Origin: Diploscapter coronatus
Lineage: Eukaryota; Nematoda; Chromadorea; Rhabditida; Rhabditidae
Direction: 5' to 3'
NCBI GenBank assembly: GCA_964036155.1
Contig: OZ038422.1
Span: 34,309,201-34,373,200, forward strand
Length of the DNA: 64,000 nt
Shown: positions 60,182 to 64,000 of the stretch, piece by piece
How the letters are laid out: every line of letters starts with the position of its first letter
Position numbering within the stretch: position 1 is the first letter of the stretch
Notes under the pieces: model-generated
What the model was told of the DNA's origin: nothing
Database searches by the model: none
Seen by the model: only the letters and a program-made list of their open reading frames with translations
Made by a program: the position numbers and the translations under genes

Positions 60182-60382
60182 TATTATGGACTGTGAGGAA
60201 GTAGATATTGTATACCTTTCGCATCCCTCTCTTGCTAGGCTCAACCCCCTCGAAATAGCAGCGCTCTTGAAGAGACGGAAGGCATAGAAAAGAAAAAGGG
60301 GGAAAGAAAGAATGAGAAGAAACAGAAGAGGCGTGGCTCGTGCAAAAAGTGTGCAATATCTACTTCCTCACAATCCATAATA
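60182..60382. mobile_element. MITE with ~29-bp TIRs and TA flanks
   Basis: The left end (60182-60210, starting TATTATGGACTGTGAGG) matches the reverse complement of the right end (60354-60382) at 28 of 29 positions. The terminal TA on each side is consistent with a Tc1/mariner-type TA duplication. The 143-bp core is purine-rich and non-coding. Confidence 0.85.
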
Positions 60383-62253
60383 CTTTTAGAAAGTATATTC
60401 CATGATTGTGTTCATCCTCTTTAAATTTTTCAAAAAGTTTTCTTTGTACCATCTAATGAGCATTTTAGTGTCAAAATCAAAATTTTCAAATTAGCATAGC
60501 TCCGCCCACTTTTGGGGGCGTGGCCTAATCTCTTCGACTTTGTATTTAGGACCCATAGTGGTATCCACCTCTATGATCAAATCACGATTTGTGAGACTTT
60601 CTAAAATACGGATTTTTCTTAATGACTGTTCGGGTCTTACAAATACACTCATAAATATAAGAAAAACCCTTCAATTCGGCATTCATCCTAAGCATTCAAC
60701 TAGCCTGCGCCATCGGCCTTTGTTGTTCTGGTTCTGGTTCATTTTTCTTTTCTTCATTAGCCGGTGGATTTTTCTCCTTCTCATAGCCAGACTATCTCTA
60801 ACCGGACGTCAATGTCCTCTTATCGCCATGATATGCTGAAGCATAGTGAAACAAATCTGGCTGAGATAAACCCCTTGTGAAGAGGCATGCAGACAAAATT
60901 TCTTACTGATTCTTATTTTTTCTTTATAAACCTCTCCCCAATCGGTCATCTGATGATGGCTTTCATTCTGATAGCCGATAAAGAAACCTTCTTTGATGTC
61001 TCCGTCTCTTTTTCCAATGCTCTCTAACTGGCATTGCGCGCTTGCATAAGGGCTGTAACGAAATCAAACTTTGAAAATTTTCACAACGGAATTCCGACTC
61101 TCAATTCTGGTCAACTCTGAATAAAATACCAAACGGCTGATTGTGAGAGAAGTCATATTTTGGTTGTGCTGAAGGACGAACTGACTATTCTTTAAATACC
61201 GTAAAACTTGTGATAGAAGTCCATCCTCAAATACCAAAATCATAAATCTATACATTGCTCAACTCAAATCATCTCATGAAGTATTTTATAATATTCTTTA
61301 GCGAGTTTGAAGTGATTACGATCATTAGATGGTGAGTTGTGGTGGTTTGAAAAATTTCATTTTTGTTCAAAAATAGAGAGTTGAAAAATAGAAGACCATT
61401 TCCTTCAACTAGAGGGAATACGATAATCATTCCTTAGCTTAGAATACCTATCATTATTTTCAGTTTTCTATTTCCTATTGAAATAAATTTTAAAGTTATT
61501 AGAGGTACAATTTTTCAGATTCTTCACGGTTGTCAGGTTCTCACTATCATTAGAAAACTAGCAAACAGTTTAGAAGCAACAGGAGAAAAGACTAAATCAT
61601 TATAGAAAGACAATGAACGAAATAGCGAGAAGATGAGAACTTTTTTCAACACTTCTACACTGCTTTATCATTCTTTCCGAAACGCATCGCCGTAACTGCT
61701 TCTGGCGACTTTGTCAGCAGCTGATAATGTTTGTCAGAGAAAAAGTTAGCCGACCGAAAAAGGCTCCTCAGGCAAGTCAAGCCAAAACATATTGAATTTG
61801 TTCTCACGAACCTTTAAAATTATAAATTTCCCTTCGGAGAACACTTCGCGCGCAGGGCATGATGGAGTTAAACCTCATCATTGGGGCGGAGCCCAACCCT
61901 GACTACACTTTCCTGTCCCAAAAGGGGAAGTTCTGAAAGAGAACCACCAACAGTAACAGCAGCAGCATTTTATTTATTATCGTTCACTTCTTCCGAATAG
62001 TTAATAAATTATTGTAAAATAATTAACTGGTGTTAACTTTCGATAGACTAACACAGTTCCTCCTAACAGCACGCTACTATCGAGTTCGTAATATCTCTCT
62101 TATTAGCGCTGAGAGCGAAAGTCCTGGAACCCAACCTTTCGACTCCCATCTTTCCCCTCACTTCACAAACCCTACAGAACCCACTCTGAGCATTTCTTTC
62201 GCCTCTCGGCTTAGAATTCTTATCAATCAGAAAACAGAAATAGCATTGGATTA

Positions 62254-62272
62254 AGAGAGAGAGAGAGAGAGA
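62254..62272. repeat. (GA)n microsatellite
   Basis: An uninterrupted GA dinucleotide run of about 19 bases in intergenic DNA. Confidence 0.9.
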
Positions 62273-63566
62273 GTTATTTCTTTATTTTCATAGATCTCAA
62301 ATAATTGAATCTCTCTCAGAATCGGAATCGGAATGAAACTGCGATGATAGTCCTCGATTCCTTGGTTTCGCCAGAGGTGACCATAAGAAAGACAGATTAA
62401 CCAGACCGACGGACAGGTTCTTCTGACAGATAGAGGAAAGATTTAGCCCTATCAGTTAGAAGAAAGATGAAATAGTAGGGGATATGAAGAGATTTTCTTT
62501 TTATTCTTTGTCTGTATCTCTCCTCCTATACGGCTTTCATACCTTCCTAAATATATCGTCGTCGGTTACCTCCCGATACCTGTTTGAAAAGGAGACACGC
62601 TCATAAAAAAAATCAATAAATCCGTAAACATGTCTAAAAGACAGAGTAATGAAAAATAGAATCAGCACGGAAAAAATTGGCATAAAATACATGTCGTAAT
62701 TGACGAAAGTTGACTAGAATAGGAGTAGGAGTCGACTCAAATCTGTCATAAATGAATGATCCGAATTAGGCGTCCGGACTACTTCGGAAAGTTTGTCCTC
62801 GGTGAATGCAATTTTCAAAAAGTATTTAATATGTAAGCAACAATTTGGAAGAATTCTTGAAATTATGAGTTTCGTGTAGAATGCACTAACAATAAGATAG
62901 GAAAGACATTTTCAGCTGGACATCTCCTGGCTGAATATTTAAATAAATACCCTGTCCTAAATTGAAAGTTTAGAAATTCGAATTTCCTGAGAAGTTTTTA
63001 ATTTAGCTCATCCTTGTGATGACAACTGGCGAATTGATGGTAAATACATCTAAGATGATAATCGTTGTCAGAATCTTTCATCCTTTGCTCTTTTTTCCGA
63101 ACTAGCCAAACTCGATTTACATGATATCAGCTGCGCTTTAGCCTTTCTATTCTCATTTCTCAAGCTAAATCTTCAATAAAAATCGAATCATGCGAAGAAG
63201 AAAGCCAGGTATCAGCCAAGGGCTAGTGTGGGCGGCGTCAACATCCTTGGGTATATATTTAATCCTAAAGTGGAATTCATTCATTACTTTTCTTATATCT
63301 TTTCATCAATCGTATTTATTTTGAATAACCAAAGTTGGGATATACTGTTTACTGTTAGATAGTGGGAGCATAACTTCATCTTCGAATATATCTTCATTGT
63401 TATTATTTTAATTTATGCCTTCTCACACATCTGCTATCAGAAATTTCCTTTTCATGGATCTTGATATCTCTATAGGAAAGTTATAAAAAAAATTCTCTCA
63501 AAATTACAAATTGCCAAAAGTTCGAAGAGTAAATCATCGACTTTTTAGATCGCAATATTGTCAACA

Positions 63567-64000
63567 ATGATGAGTTTCGTGATCTTCGTGTTGCTCTTCA
63601 AATGGTCGAATTCCTGTTTGACAACACCGGACATGGACCTGCCTCCTGTTCAACCCACTACTGAACCAGGTAAATTATCACTGCGTATTAAATGAATTTT
63701 CTAGTTTTGAAAAGGTCAGCTACACATGGCTTTTCCAAATTTTATCTCTTCACAATGAATATGTAATGGGTTTATAATTCAATCTGGTCTAGATTTTCTG
63801 ATAAGTTGGCCATCACATTATTTTGTAAAATCTCATAATCGTCGGTTCGGCACCGACACTAAAATCTAAAATAAGGCATAAAATTGCGCAAGCTCAACAA
63901 CTATATATATAGATACGACGGTGTCCACATCGACACCTACAACCACGTCCACGTCCACGTCGACGTCCACATCGACGTCCACGTCCACATCGACGTCCAC
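63567..64000 (+). CDS. Start of a second mucin-like secreted protein (partial)
   Basis: Exon 1 (63567-63669) encodes a signal peptide (MMSFVIFVLLFKWSNSC) then a Pro/Thr-rich stretch (PPVQPTTEP). A GTAAAT donor in phase 1 joins the acceptor at 63911-63912 (TATATAG). Exon 2 begins DTTVSTSTPTTT and continues as a Thr-Ser dipeptide repeat to the window edge. The two initial Met codons are adjacent, and the first is taken as the start. This looks like a heavily O-glycosylated mucin. The gene is cut by the window end, so its domains and length are unknown. Confidence 0.7.
63940..64000 (+). repeat. Coding 6-bp minisatellite (Thr-Ser repeat)
   Basis: Tandem ACGTCC / ACATCG / ACGTCG hexamers encode alternating Thr and Ser. 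The variation is mainly at third codon positions, consistent with coding selection or slippage plus synonymous drift. The array runs off the window. Confidence 0.85.

Larger units (their letters stand above)
59582..63566. other. Intergenic region, no gene supported
   Basis: 4 kb between DENND5 and the mucin gene at the right edge. It contains the MITE at 60182-60382 and a (GA)n run at 62254-62272. ORFs here are short and featureless. The stretch 61840-61930 has higher GC but no recognisable RNA gene. TATAAAAAA at about 63483 lies some 80 bases before the next start codon and may be its TATA box. Confidence 0.55.

Noticed and set aside
1..64000. tRNA genes, rRNA, CRISPR arrays, bacterial operons
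   Set aside because: Scanning by eye for B-box-like GGTTCGAATCC on either strand, spaced direct repeats and polycistronic layouts gave nothing. The intron-rich structure shows nematode nuclear DNA. A tRNAscan/Infernal run would be decisive.

Overview
This window is nuclear DNA from a free-living, Caenorhabditis-like (rhabditid) nematode. The genes are split by many short introns of about 40-60 bases with GT..TTTCAG ends, the intergenic DNA is AT-rich, small inverted-repeat elements are scattered about, and the recognisable genes are nematode orthologues (spon-1, a septin next to nsa-2, sqv-7, a saposin-like spp gene, a DENND5-type gene). It is not C. elegans itself: gene order and intron positions are a mixture. 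I rebuilt the gene models by hand from splice sites and reading-frame continuity, so each is a frame-checked prediction without transcript support.

Layout. 1-2.4 kb: no gene seen. 2.4-4.3 kb (+): a 9-exon gene for an unrecognised single-pass membrane protein. 5.05-8.96 kb (-): a 9-exon SLC35D/SQV-7 nucleotide-sugar transporter. 10.5-11.15 kb (+): a 5-exon secreted saposin-B protein. 11.2-16 kb: no convincing gene. 16.0-21.4 kb (-): an 18-exon F-spondin (spon-1) with Reeler, spondin-N, five TSP1 and one Kunitz domain. 23.06-38.3 kb (-): one very large gene for a secreted Ser/Thr-rich, mucin-like protein with PAN/apple domains at both ends; its signal-peptide exon lies 3.75 kb upstream of exon 2. 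38.4-42.9 kb: no convincing gene. 42.9-46.1 kb (-): a 12-exon septin, probably unc-59. 47.4-49.3 kb (+): nsa-2 (ribosome biogenesis), head-to-head with the septin. 50.6-52.65 kb (+): an unrecognised charged/disordered protein with a helical N-terminus. 53.35-59.58 kb (+): a DENND5 (RAB6IP1-like) DENN/RUN/PLAT protein with a poly-Gln insert inside RUN1. 59.6-63.5 kb: intergenic with a TA-flanked MITE. 63.57 kb to the right edge (+): the start of a second mucin-like gene with a Thr-Ser dipeptide repeat.

There is no operon-like spacing; neighbours are 0.7 kb or more apart. Several products point to the cell surface and extracellular matrix (F-spondin, two mucin-like proteins, a UDP-sugar transporter that feeds glycosaminoglycan synthesis). 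This may be coincidence. The most unusual locus is the PAN/mucin gene, which shows internal tandem duplication, a run of small mostly phase-1 exons and three GC-AG introns.
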